Positions 1-7,999 of a DNA stretch of 64,000 nt are shown here, in pieces. Each line of letters opens with the position of its first letter. Position 1 is the first letter of the stretch. The translations under genes were made by a program, and so were the position numbers. Below the pieces are notes generated by a model. The model ran no database searches. It saw only the letters and a program-made list of their open reading frames with translations, and had not been told where the DNA came from. Origin of the DNA: Dyella sp. SG609 (GTDB taxonomy: Bacteria > Pseudomonadota > Gammaproteobacteria > Xanthomonadales > Rhodanobacteraceae); contig NZ_JAAZQJ010000005.1 in the NCBI RefSeq assembly GCF_012275375.1, positions 62,001 to 126,000 on the forward strand. The letters run 5' to 3'.

Positions 1-1087
1 ACGGGTGATTGCGCGCCATGTCGACGTCGATGCTGACCAGGCCCACGCGCGCGTCGCTGGTGCCGTGGTTGACGATCTCCGGCACGCGGATCTTCGGCTG
101 CTGTCCCGGCAAGGCGCCGATGGCCGAGATATCGACGCCATCCATGCCCAGCGCCGGCGCGCGGAACGGCACCAGGCCGGTGCGCAGCACCGAAGAGCGG
201 ATCATCGCGTCGGCGAGATCCACGGCCTGTCCAAGCTCAGTGACCTGCGGCGGCGGTTCCGGCACGAACAGGCTTTCCACGTCGACCACGTAGGGCACGG
301 GGCCGCAGGCGATCAGGTTTTCATGATGCACGTCGGTGCCGCCCAGCAGGCGCAGCACGGCGAGCCAATGCCCGATATGGCGGTAGAAGGTTTTCAGTTC
401 GTCCTGGTCGGCGCAGTGGCGATGCTCGACAAAAGCTGTCCAGCCGTAAGCGCCGCGATCGAGCACCGCAGGTACGCGGATGCGCTCGGCCACGCCTTGA
501 AACAGATCGTGGAGAAAGCTTTCCAGCGCCTGGTCGACGCGCACCGAACGCGGCTTGTACATCAGCCGGCCGCCGTCGAATTCCAGCTGCGCCACGGACT
601 GGCCACCGTCGTGCACATCGCCCTGGCCCAGGCTGGCGGCGCGCAATGCGCCTGCGGGCTGGCCGAGCAAGGCGGCGAAGGCAGCGCGGTCGGCGACGAT
701 GCGCCGGGCAAGGGTAAGAATGGCTTCGCTCTGATGGCCGAGCGCGCGATCGAGGCGCTCTTCGAGCACCGGATAGCGGCGGCGCAAGGTGTCCTTGAAG
801 GCGTCCTGCCTGGCCAGTTCGAGAAACTGCGCGAACTTGCCGCCTTCGTCGGGTGCGGTGAGCTGCCCGGACAGCTTCGCCGCATGCAGCTCCAGCAGCA
901 GCACGCGGTTGAGCTTGCGCTCGGCGTTGTCGCGCAGTGCCTGGTGCGCCTGCCGTATCAGGATCGCGCTTTCGCCGTCGCCGAGTCCCGGCACGGCGCG
1001 GATGCGTTCGGCCAGCGAACGCCGGGCATCGGCGGTGAGGTGATCGATGATTCCCAGGAACGTATCGTTCGACGGCGCGTCGCCCAT
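1..1087 (-). CDS. lanM: Type 2 lanthipeptide synthetase LanM, N-terminal dehydratase part (cut by window edge)
   Basis: LanM enzymes phosphorylate and eliminate Ser/Thr of a LanA precursor, then cyclise Cys onto the dehydro residues, in the cytoplasm. Only the first 362 residues lie in the window, so the cyclase domain is not seen. The DUF4135 dehydratase signature is clear. GQGDVHDGGQSV (Asp157, His159) is followed by a YKPRS lysine (Lys178), then GTDVHHENLIA (Asp252, His254, Asn257) and VVDVE (Asp269, Glu271). These are the kinase-like active-site and metal positions of the family. The chosen ATG at 1087 has no strong ribosome-binding site, and in-frame GTG/TTG codons lie just upstream, so the exact start is uncertain. 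It is co-directional with a precursor peptide gene 71 bp upstream and separated from it by a hairpin. Family assignment is confident; the product is unknown. Confidence 0.9.
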   Translation of the reverse strand, partial: MGDAPSNDTFLGIIDHLTADARRSLAERIRAVPGLGDGESAILIRQAHQALRDNAERKLNRVLLLELHAAKLSGQLTAPDEGGKFAQFLELARQDAFKDTLRRRYPVLEERLDRALGHQSEAILTLARRIVADRAAFAALLGQPAGALRAASLGQGDVHDGGQSVAQLEFDGGRLMYKPRSVRVDQALESFLHDLFQGVAERIRVPAVLDRGAYGWTAFVEHRHCADQDELKTFYRHIGHWLAVLRLLGGTDVHHENLIACGPVPYVVDVESLFVPEPPPQVTELGQAVDLADAMIRSSVLRTGLVPFRAPALGMDGVDISAIGALPGQQPKIRVPEIVNHGTSDARVGLVSIDVDMARNHP

Positions 1088-1120
1088 GCTCAACACCCGG
1101 TAGTGAGGAACGGAATTCGT

Positions 1121-1149
1121 CCGCAGCCGTGGCACGGCCACGGCTGCGG
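1121..1149 (-). promoter_or_regulatory. Hairpin between lanA and lanM
   Basis: A perfect 12-bp inverted repeat (arms 1121-1132 and 1138-1149, loop CACGG) fills most of the lanA-lanM gap. No T-run follows it on the minus strand. Such attenuators are common between RiPP precursor and enzyme genes, where they favour precursor expression. The structure is seen; that role is inferred. Confidence 0.6.
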
Positions 1150-1158
1150 CGAATCAAA

Positions 1159-1347
1159 TCAACAGCAGAAGCCGGGGCGCGAAGCCGTGCAGCCGCTGCA
1201 GCGGGTATCCAGCGCGATTTCCGGGCTGGTCACGGCCGCGATGGTGGCCGCCTGGCCTTCGGTGTACAGCGAGCCCGCCGGATTGGCGTAGCCGTCCACG
1301 TTATCGGAGCCCTTCAGCCAGCCTTCCACGATGTGATCGATCTGCAT
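1159..1347 (-). CDS. lanA: Lanthipeptide precursor peptide (LanA), class II
   Basis: This 62-residue peptide has an acidic N-terminal half and a Cys/Ser/Thr-rich C-terminus: Cys50, Cys53, Cys61 and Cys62, with Thr48, Ser51, Thr54 and Ser56 between or beside them. The end reads RCSGCTASRPGFCC. A clean AAGGAG lies 8 nt before the ATG. Position directly upstream of lanM on the same strand supports a precursor role. The leader has no GG/GA double-glycine site of the usual class II kind, so the leader/core border cannot be set by eye. The core may begin near residues 38-47. I know no characterised lantibiotic with this core. The chance that it is an unrelated small ORF is low, given the Cys pattern, ribosome-binding site and neighbour. 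Confidence 0.85.
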   Translation of the reverse strand: MQIDHIVEGWLKGSDNVDGYANPAGSLYTEGQAATIAAVTSPEIALDTRCSGCTASRPGFCC

Positions 1348-1851
1348 GGGTCGTACTCCTTGATGGTGTGCGCTCGGATGGGACGCGTACGCGTCTACCG
1401 CAGTGAGCGCGGCTGCGGTGAAAGCGAATGGGGATCAGGCGGACCGCGCATGAGCGGGACAGGCATGCCGTGGCGAAGCGTTGCGGCGAAGCGGAAGCAG
1501 AGGCGATGTACTGGGCGATGTCATCCGTGGCGACGTCCCTTCCTGTCCTTTCACGCGATGCCCCCTGCATGCGTCGGTGGCCAGCTGCCGCGGCCGTTTC
1601 CTTGAAACGCCCTGGAGGGCGCGCCTTTCATGTCCGAATGTTTATCAACCGCCCGTTGACGTGAAGGCAATGTGATTCCGCATGGCATATGGGCTGGCGA
1701 GGCCATGCAGTTCTTTGCGTGCTGCACACGAGCCAGCGAAGTGCGATGACGATCACATTCCGCCCGGCAGTAATGACTAACGGCGGTTATGACGACAGGT
1801 TCCTGCGAACGAAGCTAAGCTCCTGCGCTTCCTCGCTCGCAAGGACACCGC
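1348..1851. other. Intergenic region between divergent lanA and prolyl oligopeptidase
   Basis: About 500 bp without a supported gene. It must hold the promoters of both divergent units, but no convincing -35/-10 pair could be assigned by eye. The open frames here are Arg-rich and lack ribosome-binding sites. No second precursor-like Cys-rich peptide was recognised. Confidence 0.5.
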
Positions 1852-4062
1852 ATGAGCCGCAGGTCCGCTTCGCCGCGCCGACACGCTTCCCTTGGCCTCG
1901 CCCTGATCGCCTGCATGCTTGCATCGGCGGCTTTCGCCAAGCAGAACGATGGCCCGCCGCCGGCGCGCCGCGTGAACGTGACCGAGCAGATCTTCGGCCA
2001 TACGGTCAGCGATCCGTACCGCTGGATGGAAAACGAGCCGAATCCCGAATTCCAGAAGTGGCTGACCGCGCAAGGCGACTACACGCGCGCGAAACTCGAC
2101 GCTTTGCCGACATTGAAGGCCTGGCAGGAAACCCTGCAGAAGACCAGCGGCAGCGAAGTGGTTCATCGCGCCCAGCGCCATGTCGGCGGGCGCCTGTTCT
2201 TTATCCGCCAGGAAGGCCAGGGCAGCGGCACGCTGATGCTGCGCGAGGCCGACGGCAAGGAACGTGTGCTGCTCGATCCGGCCACGCTTGCCGGCGAAGG
2301 CGGCCATGCCTCGATCACGCTGTTCGCACCGTCGCCGGACGGGAGCAAGGTGGCGGTGAATACCGACCGCGGCGGCGCCGAAGTCACGCGGCTGGAAGTG
2401 TTCGACGTCAAGACCGGCAAGCCCACCGGCGATGCGGTGGAACCGGTGTGGGGCGAGTTCGCGGCCGACTGGCTGCCCGACGGCAGCGGCTTCGCGTATA
2501 CGCATATGGCCCCGGCGGACCAGCGCACGAACGGCGACCCGCTGCAGGACATGCGCCTGCGCTTCCATCGCCTGGGTGCGCCCGCGGCGCAGGATCCGAT
2601 CCTGCTGCGCGCGGGCAAGGGCGAAGGCGTCAATGCCTCGTTCGAGATTCCGTCAAACCGTTTTCCCACTATCAAATTTCCCACCGGCTCGCGCTGGGCC
2701 GTCGCTGCCGTCACGGGCGCGCAACCGGAGACGCGCTACTGCGTCGCCCCGCAGGCCGAGGCGATCAAGCCCGGCGTCCACTGGCGCTGCATCGCCGCGC
2801 AGGAGGACCAGGTGCAGGAAGCCGTGGTCCATGGCGACACGCTTTATCTCGTCTCCGCGCACAAGCGCTCCAACGGCGAAGTGCTGGCGCTCGATCTCTC
2901 GCAGGCCGATGCCACGCTGGCGCAGGCGCGCTCCGTGCTTCCGCTGGAGCAAGACGACATCGTGGTCGGCCTGGTGCTGACCGACACGCAGAAACTGGCG
3001 CCGGCCCGCGACGCCTTGTACGTGAAGGTCACCCGCAACGGCATCGACAGCGTGCGGCGCATCGACTACGCCAGCGGCAAGTCCAGCGCGGTACCGATGC
3101 CGCTGGCCGGCGCCGCCTCGCTGTTCCACGCGGACGACAACCAGGACGGCTTCCTGCTGGAACTGCGCGGCTGGACCACGCCGCCGAAATCCTGGCGCTA
3201 CGACCCCAAGGACAGCGCCATGCACACGCTCGGCCAGGACCAGTCCAGCCCGGCCGACTACAGCATGATCGAGACCACCGAAACCGAATACGTCAGCAAG
3301 GACGGCACCCACGTGCCGCTCACCATCCTGCACCGCAAGGATGCGGTGGCGGACGGCAGCCATCGCGCGATTCTGTGGGGCTATGGCACGTTCGGATTGT
3401 CGGTGGTGCCGGTATTCAATCCCGTGCGCCTGGAGTGGGTGAAGCACGGCAATATCTTTGCCTATGCGCACGTGCGCGGTGGCGGCGAGAAGGGCGAGTC
3501 CTGGCACCAGGACGGCAAGGGCCCGAACAAGCACAAGGGCGTGGAGGATTTCATTGCCGGCGTGCAGGCGCTGAGCAAGCTGGGCTATAGCCGCCCGGAA
3601 CGCACCAGCCTGATTTCCGGCAGCGGCGGCGGCCTGCTGCTCGGCGGCGCGCTGGTGAGCGAGCCGAAGGCGTTCGGCGCCGCGGTATTGCGCGTGGCTT
3701 TCGTCAATCCGATCCGCCTGATGCACGCGCACAACGGCGCCAACCTGATCGGCGAATTCGGCGACCCGGGCAAGGCTTCCGACTTCCCCTACATGCTGGC
3801 GTCGGACCCGTACCAGAACATCAAGCCGCATACGGCTTATCCGCCGGTGATGCTGGACGTCAGCCTCAACGACAGCCGCGTCGATCCGTGGCAGACGGGC
3901 AAGTTCGCCGCCGCGCTGCGTGCCGCCAATACCAGCGGCAAGCCGATCTGGATCCGCACCAATGCCAACGGCGGGCACGGCATCCAGGTGTCGCTGGGCG
4001 CGGAGGCGACGGAGTTTGCGGATATCTACGCCTTCCTGGATGCGCAGCTGCCGACGCCTTGA
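1852..4062 (+). CDS. Exported prolyl oligopeptidase family (S9A) serine peptidase
   Basis: This 736-residue S9A peptidase cleaves short peptides after proline or related residues. Residues 1-33 form a signal peptide (Arg-rich start, hydrophobic core, AFA before Lys34), placing it in the periplasm. An N-terminal beta-propeller region begins with VSDPYRWMEN and is followed by the alpha/beta-hydrolase domain. The likely triad is Ser591 (SGSGGGLL, where the family usually has GGSNGG), Asp674 (NDSRVD) and His709 (GGHG). AAGGA precedes the ATG. It is divergent from lanA. Some lanthipeptide loci use prolyl oligopeptidases as leader proteases, so a maturation role after export is possible. Equally it may be an ordinary scavenging peptidase that happens to be next door. 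Confidence 0.92.
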   Translation: MSRRSASPRRHASLGLALIACMLASAAFAKQNDGPPPARRVNVTEQIFGHTVSDPYRWMENEPNPEFQKWLTAQGDYTRAKLDALPTLKAWQETLQKTSGSEVVHRAQRHVGGRLFFIRQEGQGSGTLMLREADGKERVLLDPATLAGEGGHASITLFAPSPDGSKVAVNTDRGGAEVTRLEVFDVKTGKPTGDAVEPVWGEFAADWLPDGSGFAYTHMAPADQRTNGDPLQDMRLRFHRLGAPAAQDPILLRAGKGEGVNASFEIPSNRFPTIKFPTGSRWAVAAVTGAQPETRYCVAPQAEAIKPGVHWRCIAAQEDQVQEAVVHGDTLYLVSAHKRSNGEVLALDLSQADATLAQARSVLPLEQDDIVVGLVLTDTQKLAPARDALYVKVTRNGIDSVRRIDYASGKSSAVPMPLAGAASLFHADDNQDGFLLELRGWTTPPKSWRYDPKDSAMHTLGQDQSSPADYSMIETTETEYVSKDGTHVPLTILHRKDAVADGSHRAILWGYGTFGLSVVPVFNPVRLEWVKHGNIFAYAHVRGGGEKGESWHQDGKGPNKHKGVEDFIAGVQALSKLGYSRPERTSLISGSGGGLLLGGALVSEPKAFGAAVLRVAFVNPIRLMHAHNGANLIGEFGDPGKASDFPYMLASDPYQNIKPHTAYPPVMLDVSLNDSRVDPWQTGKFAAALRAANTSGKPIWIRTNANGGHGIQVSLGAEATEFADIYAFLDAQLPTP

Positions 4063-4101
4063 TGCGGGCGCCGGCGGTCTGCGTGTGCGTGCGCCGCCGT
4101 G

Positions 4102-4584
4102 TCAGCGCACGCGCGTGAAGTAGTTGGTGCGGATGATCGGCGTGCCGTTGTCGCCGAAATAGGTGGCCGTTTCCACCATCGACTTGCCATCCGGGGCGGC
4201 GACGTAGATGCGCGTCGAACCCGGCGTCCTGGCCTTGCTCAACACCATCACCAGCACGTTCGGCGCCGGCTGCGTCAATGCCACGGTGTCGGCCTCCATG
4301 CCGCCCGTGATGGAACCCGGAACGCCATCGGTACCCACGGTGGACTTCGAATGGATCCGCACGTCGCCGGCATCGACGATATCGACCTCGGTCTTGAGCT
4401 TGTTGCCGCCCGCCTCGGCGAACGTGAAGGTGACGCTCTTCGGGCGCGCCGCGGCGGCCATGGGCAGGCGCGCGGTGTCCACCGCCCAGGTGCCGAGCAA
4501 AGGCGATGCCGCGGGTGGTGCGGCGAGCGCGGGCGTTCCCTGGATCAAGCCACAAAGCAGCACAGCAGCGCAGAACGCTTTCAT
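4102..4584 (-). CDS. Small secreted protein of unknown function
   Basis: 160 residues. An N-terminal signal peptide (MKAFCAAVLLCGLIQGTPALA) is followed by a beta-rich domain that opens with LLGTWAVDTARLP, a lipocalin-like or DUF-type periplasmic fold by general look. The start is set by GGAG upstream of the ATG; longer open sequence upstream is Arg-rich and non-coding in character. It is followed upstream by an anchored protein gene on the same strand (4644-5243). No motif gives a function. Confidence 0.75.
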   Translation of the reverse strand: MKAFCAAVLLCGLIQGTPALAAPPAASPLLGTWAVDTARLPMAAAARPKSVTFTFAEAGGNKLKTEVDIVDAGDVRIHSKSTVGTDGVPGSITGGMEADTVALTQPAPNVLVMVLSKARTPGSTRIYVAAPDGKSMVETATYFGDNGTPIIRTNYFTRVR

Positions 4585-4643
4585 GGGGGTACTCCGTGGG
4601 AGTGGGGTGGCAGCAGGGTACGGCAAAAACCTCTGCCGCGGGA

Positions 4644-5243
4644 TCAGCGGCTCACCGTGCCGATTTCTTCCACGAACACCAGCTCGCACGCGCCATTGCC
4701 GGTGTCTTCGCGCGTCATCGAGGTATGCCAGCGCCAGCCATCGGGCCGGCTGGCGTCGACGAGAAAGCCCTGCAGGTGGATCACCTGCCCCGGCCGCACC
4801 CGCTCCAGCGCGCGGCGCACCGCATCGTCGGCGGGGATCATGTGCATATTGGCGCTGGAGATTTCGATATCGCGTTGCGGGATGGGGAACTCCTCGACGC
4901 GCCAGTAGTAGAAACGATGGGACTGGCTGATCGAGATCTTCGCCAGCACGGCGCTGTCGGACATGGGGCCCCAGCCGAGCGCCAGATCCACCGGCGCCAG
5001 CGAAGCGCCGGCATCGAAGCGGTAATCCTCGCGGGAAAGCACGCGCGCGGTGAGCTCGAAATGAGCACGCGTGAGCAGGCTGACGTCGCCACGCTGCAGG
5101 ACGGTGCCGTTGGCGATGTCGTCCTGGATGGGCGCAGCGGGAGCAAGCACGCCGGCAGCCGGCACGGACGGACGCTGCCGCGACCAGTGCAGGGCGACCA
5201 GCCCGAGCAGCACGAGGACCAGCAGCAAGCCCCATTTACGCAT
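4644..5243 (-). CDS. Membrane-anchored conserved hypothetical protein
   Basis: 199 residues with one N-terminal membrane segment (about residues 4-20) and a soluble periplasmic domain. The domain contains FDAGASLAPVDLALGWGPMSD, SHRFYYWRVEEFPIP and a basic-hydrophobic C-terminal half with HLQGFLVDASRPDGW. It resembles widely distributed single-pass hypothetical proteins of Proteobacteria. No catalytic motif was recognised. Ribosome-binding site is weak (AGGGG, distant). Confidence 0.75.
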   Translation of the reverse strand: MRKWGLLLVLVLLGLVALHWSRQRPSVPAAGVLAPAAPIQDDIANGTVLQRGDVSLLTRAHFELTARVLSREDYRFDAGASLAPVDLALGWGPMSDSAVLAKISISQSHRFYYWRVEEFPIPQRDIEISSANMHMIPADDAVRRALERVRPGQVIHLQGFLVDASRPDGWRWHTSMTREDTGNGACELVFVEEIGTVSR

Positions 5244-5306
5244 GGATAATGCATTTCCCCTGTTCTTCTAAAAGCATAGCGCAGGCGCCAGCCGCCCGGC
5301 CTGCGC

Positions 5307-6176
5307 TCAGCCGTGGCTGGCCGCGAGCGGAACCCGCGTCATCTGCTCGATCATCCGCCCGAACTCCACCGCCGCCGGCGTCTTGCCGCCGCTGCTCCAG
5401 ACCAGGGTGAAGTCCACCTTGGACAGCGACGGCAGCCCGTACTGCCCATCGACGATCTTCATGCCCGGCTCCACGTCGTCGCGCGCCAGCACCGTCACCG
5501 CCAGCCCCGCGAGTATCGCCGCGCGGATGCCCTGCTGGCTCTGCGAAGTGAATACGACATGCCACGGCACGTCCTTCCCCTCCAGCGAGGCGATGCCGAC
5601 CTGGCGGTTGATGCACGGCGAAGGAAAGAACGCGAACGGCAACGATGCGCCCGCGGGCACGTCGAAGGTCTCCGCGGCCACCCATACGAACTGCGTACGG
5701 CGCAGCGGCGTGCCTTCCTTGTCGTCCGGCGCGGTCATCACCACCGCCAGATCGAGTTCGCCGGCCTTGATCATCGGCATCAGATCGAGGTTCATGCCGA
5801 CGCTCACATCCAGCCGCACCGACGGAAACGCGCGGCCGAACTGGCACAGCAAAGTGGGCAGGCGGTCGCCGAGGAAATTCTCCAGCACGCCGAAGCGCAC
5901 CACGCCGGAAATCGGCGACGGCCGGAAGCGGCGCGCCATGCTGTCCAGCGTGTCGAGGATCTTCTGCGCGTACTGCAGAAACTCCTCGCCGTCCTCCGTC
6001 AGGGTCAGCGCGCGCGTGGTGCGGTAGAGCAGCTGCCGGCCCACCTGTTCTTCCAGGCGCCGGATCTGATGGCTGATCGCGGACTGGGTCAGGTTCAGGC
6101 GCTGGGCGGCGCGGGTGAAGCCGCCAGCCTCTTTCACGGCGACGAAGGCGCGCAGCAGGGCGGGGTCGAAGTCCAT
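5307..6176 (-). CDS. LysR family transcriptional regulator
   Basis: 289 residues, the usual LysR length. The winged helix-turn-helix covers about residues 5-62 (FVAVKEAGGFTRAAQRLNLTQSAISHQIRRLEEQ) and a LysR substrate-binding domain follows (about 90-285). It is divergent from an MFS transporter, the classic arrangement in which the regulator controls the neighbouring gene in response to a small co-inducer. The ligand cannot be read from the sequence. Confidence 0.93.
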   Translation of the reverse strand: MDFDPALLRAFVAVKEAGGFTRAAQRLNLTQSAISHQIRRLEEQVGRQLLYRTTRALTLTEDGEEFLQYAQKILDTLDSMARRFRPSPISGVVRFGVLENFLGDRLPTLLCQFGRAFPSVRLDVSVGMNLDLMPMIKAGELDLAVVMTAPDDKEGTPLRRTQFVWVAAETFDVPAGASLPFAFFPSPCINRQVGIASLEGKDVPWHVVFTSQSQQGIRAAILAGLAVTVLARDDVEPGMKIVDGQYGLPSLSKVDFTLVWSSGGKTPAAVEFGRMIEQMTRVPLAASHG

Positions 6177-6223
6177 GGGCGATTGATGAACAGCCTTAAT
6201 GGGGGCGACAAAAATAAATCATT

Positions 6224-6234
6224 TCCATCATGGA
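6224..6234. promoter_or_regulatory. Candidate operator in the lysR-MFS divergent region
   Basis: An 11-bp inverted repeat, TCCAT-C-ATGGA, sits in the 163-bp gap between the divergent lysR and transporter genes. Position is suitable for LysR binding but the match to the T-N11-A pattern is loose. Confidence 0.25.
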
Positions 6235-6339
6235 TGGCGCGTGCCGAAAATAAAGGCCTTCCCCTCCTCCCTCGGCGATGCATAAGCCGCGCGGCCAGCC
6301 GCGTGCGGCCGGCGTTTGCCTTTCGACCCGGAGTCCACC

Positions 6340-7851
6340 GTGGCGCCCTCCCCCACCCATCGAAACGCCGTCGCCGCCGTAGCGATCTGCCTCGCGGCCC
6401 TGATGTTCGGCCTGGAGATCTCCAGCGTGCCGGCCGTGCTGCCGACCGTGGAAAAATTGCTGCACACCGGCTTCAGCGGCGCGCAGTGGATCATGAATGC
6501 CTACACCATCGCCTGCACCACGGTACTGATGGCCTCCGGCACGCTGGCCGACCGCTATGGACGCAAGCGCATGCTGCTGCTGAGCGTGGTGGCGTTCGGC
6601 ATCACTTCGCTGGCCTGCGGGCTGGCGCGCGATGCGTCGGTGTTGATCGCCAGCCGCTTCCTGCAGGGCATGAGCGGCGGCGCCATGGTGATCTGCCAGA
6701 TCGCCGCGCTGTCGCACCAGTTCCAGGAGGGGCCGGCGCGCAGCCGTGCGTTTGCGGCGTGGGGGATCATCTTCGGCGTGGGGCTGGGCTTCGGGCCGAT
6801 GATCGGCAGTGCGATTGCCGTCTGGCTGGACTGGACCTGGGTGTTCCTCATCCAGGTGCCGCTGTCGCTGGTCACGCTGGCCTTGATTGCATGGAGCGTC
6901 GACGAATCGCGCGATCCGGAAGCCAGGCATCTGGACCTGGCGGGCATCGTGTCGATGTCGCTGGCGGTATTCGGGCTGACTTATTTCATCACGCAGGGGC
7001 CGTCGCTTGGACTGCACCACCCGCTGGTGCTGATCGCCCTGTTCGGGGCCACCGCCTGCTTCGCCGCATTCCTGTACGTGGAGAAAAACCACGCGCATCC
7101 GATGTTCGATTTTTCGGTGTTCCGGATCCGTCCGTTCTCCGGTGCGCTGTACGGCTCGATGGGTATGAACTTCAGCTTCTGGCCTTTCATGATCTATCTG
7201 CCGATCTATTTCCAGTCGGTGCTGGGTTATGGCGTCGTCACCTCGGGCCTGGCCTTGCTCGCGTACACGCTGCCGACCTTGGTGATTCCGCCGCTCGCCG
7301 AAAAACTGACAGTGCGCTATCAACCGCGCGCCGTCATTCCCGCCGGCCTGTTCACCATCGGCCTGGGCTTCTTCGTCATGCCGCTGCACGGGCTGGCCGC
7401 CTTGCTGACCGGCTGCGTGCTCGCGGGCATCGGCTTGGGAATGACCAATACGCCCGTGTCCAATACCACGACGGGCTCGGCGCCGACGGCGCGTGCCGGC
7501 ATGGCATCGGGCATCGATATGAGCGCGCGGTTGATCACCCTGGCGATCAATATCGCGCTGATGGGGTTCCTGCTGATCGAAGGGATACTTGCGTACCTGA
7601 AACGTGCGATTCCCGGCGCGGCGGACGCATCGGCATTACGCGATACCGCCAACCAGATCGCCGCCGGCAATCTCTCTTCCTACGGCGCGCCGGCGCACGA
7701 CGCGCTGGTCCAGGGCTTCCACTGGGTGATGCTGTATGGCGGCATCGGCGCGTGGGTGCTGGCGGCGGCGAGCTTCGTGACGTTCGGTTCGAAGCCGCAA
7801 AAAACAGCTTCATTGAGCCGCTGCGCAACCGACTCCGGCAACGGAGCCTAA
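6340..7851 (+). CDS. MFS transporter, DHA2 (EmrB/QacA) family drug efflux pump
   Basis: 503 residues with about 14 hydrophobic segments, the DHA2 length and topology. Motif A is GTLADRYGRKRM after the second segment, and the N-terminal segment contains LAALMFGLEISSVPAVLP. These pumps export drugs or metabolites by proton antiport across the inner membrane. The GTG at 6340 is preferred because GGAG lies 7 nt before it; an in-frame TTG at 6316 lacks a ribosome-binding site. It is divergent from a LysR gene that probably regulates it. Substrate unknown. Confidence 0.9.
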   Translation: MAPSPTHRNAVAAVAICLAALMFGLEISSVPAVLPTVEKLLHTGFSGAQWIMNAYTIACTTVLMASGTLADRYGRKRMLLLSVVAFGITSLACGLARDASVLIASRFLQGMSGGAMVICQIAALSHQFQEGPARSRAFAAWGIIFGVGLGFGPMIGSAIAVWLDWTWVFLIQVPLSLVTLALIAWSVDESRDPEARHLDLAGIVSMSLAVFGLTYFITQGPSLGLHHPLVLIALFGATACFAAFLYVEKNHAHPMFDFSVFRIRPFSGALYGSMGMNFSFWPFMIYLPIYFQSVLGYGVVTSGLALLAYTLPTLVIPPLAEKLTVRYQPRAVIPAGLFTIGLGFFVMPLHGLAALLTGCVLAGIGLGMTNTPVSNTTTGSAPTARAGMASGIDMSARLITLAINIALMGFLLIEGILAYLKRAIPGAADASALRDTANQIAAGNLSSYGAPAHDALVQGFHWVMLYGGIGAWVLAAASFVTFGSKPQKTASLSRCATDSGNGA

Positions 7852-7854
7852 TAC

Positions 7855-7977
7855 CGTCATTCCGGCGCAGGCCGGAATCCAGTGGCGGGAGTGCGCGGTT
7901 TTCGCGATAGAGCTGGATGGCTTCTCGCGAAAACCAGTCGATATCGCCACTGGATTCCGGCCTGCGCCGGAATGACG
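7855..7977. repeat. Long nested inverted repeat (REP-like), end of MFS gene
   Basis: A perfect 33-bp inverted repeat (arms 7855-7887 and 7945-7977) encloses a second inverted pair, GGTTTTCGCGA at 7897-7907 and its complement at 7925-7935. The outer arm contains TTCCGGCGCAGGCCGGAATCC, itself palindromic. This looks like a dispersed intergenic repeat and may also terminate the transporter transcript and protect its 3' end. Confidence 0.8.
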
Positions 7978-7999
7978 AAGGTGAGAGGTGCGGACCTAA

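Noticed and set aside
5-1291. A plus-strand open frame over the lanthipeptide locus
   Set aside because: The minus-strand reading gives plain LanM and LanA sequences; the plus-strand product has no domain.
1428-1664. Possible second lanthipeptide precursor upstream of lanA
   Set aside because: The frames are Arg/Ala-rich, lack ribosome-binding sites and lack a Ser/Thr/Cys core.
1654-1690. TTGACG as a possible -35 for the prolyl oligopeptidase
   Set aside because: No -10-like hexamer at 16-19 bp; the region contains no other promoter match.
5313-7910. A plus-strand open frame of over 850 codons overlapping the LysR and MFS genes
   Set aside because: It is antisense to a clear LysR gene and out of frame with the MFS gene; composition is Arg/His/Ala-rich with no domain, a high-GC shadow.
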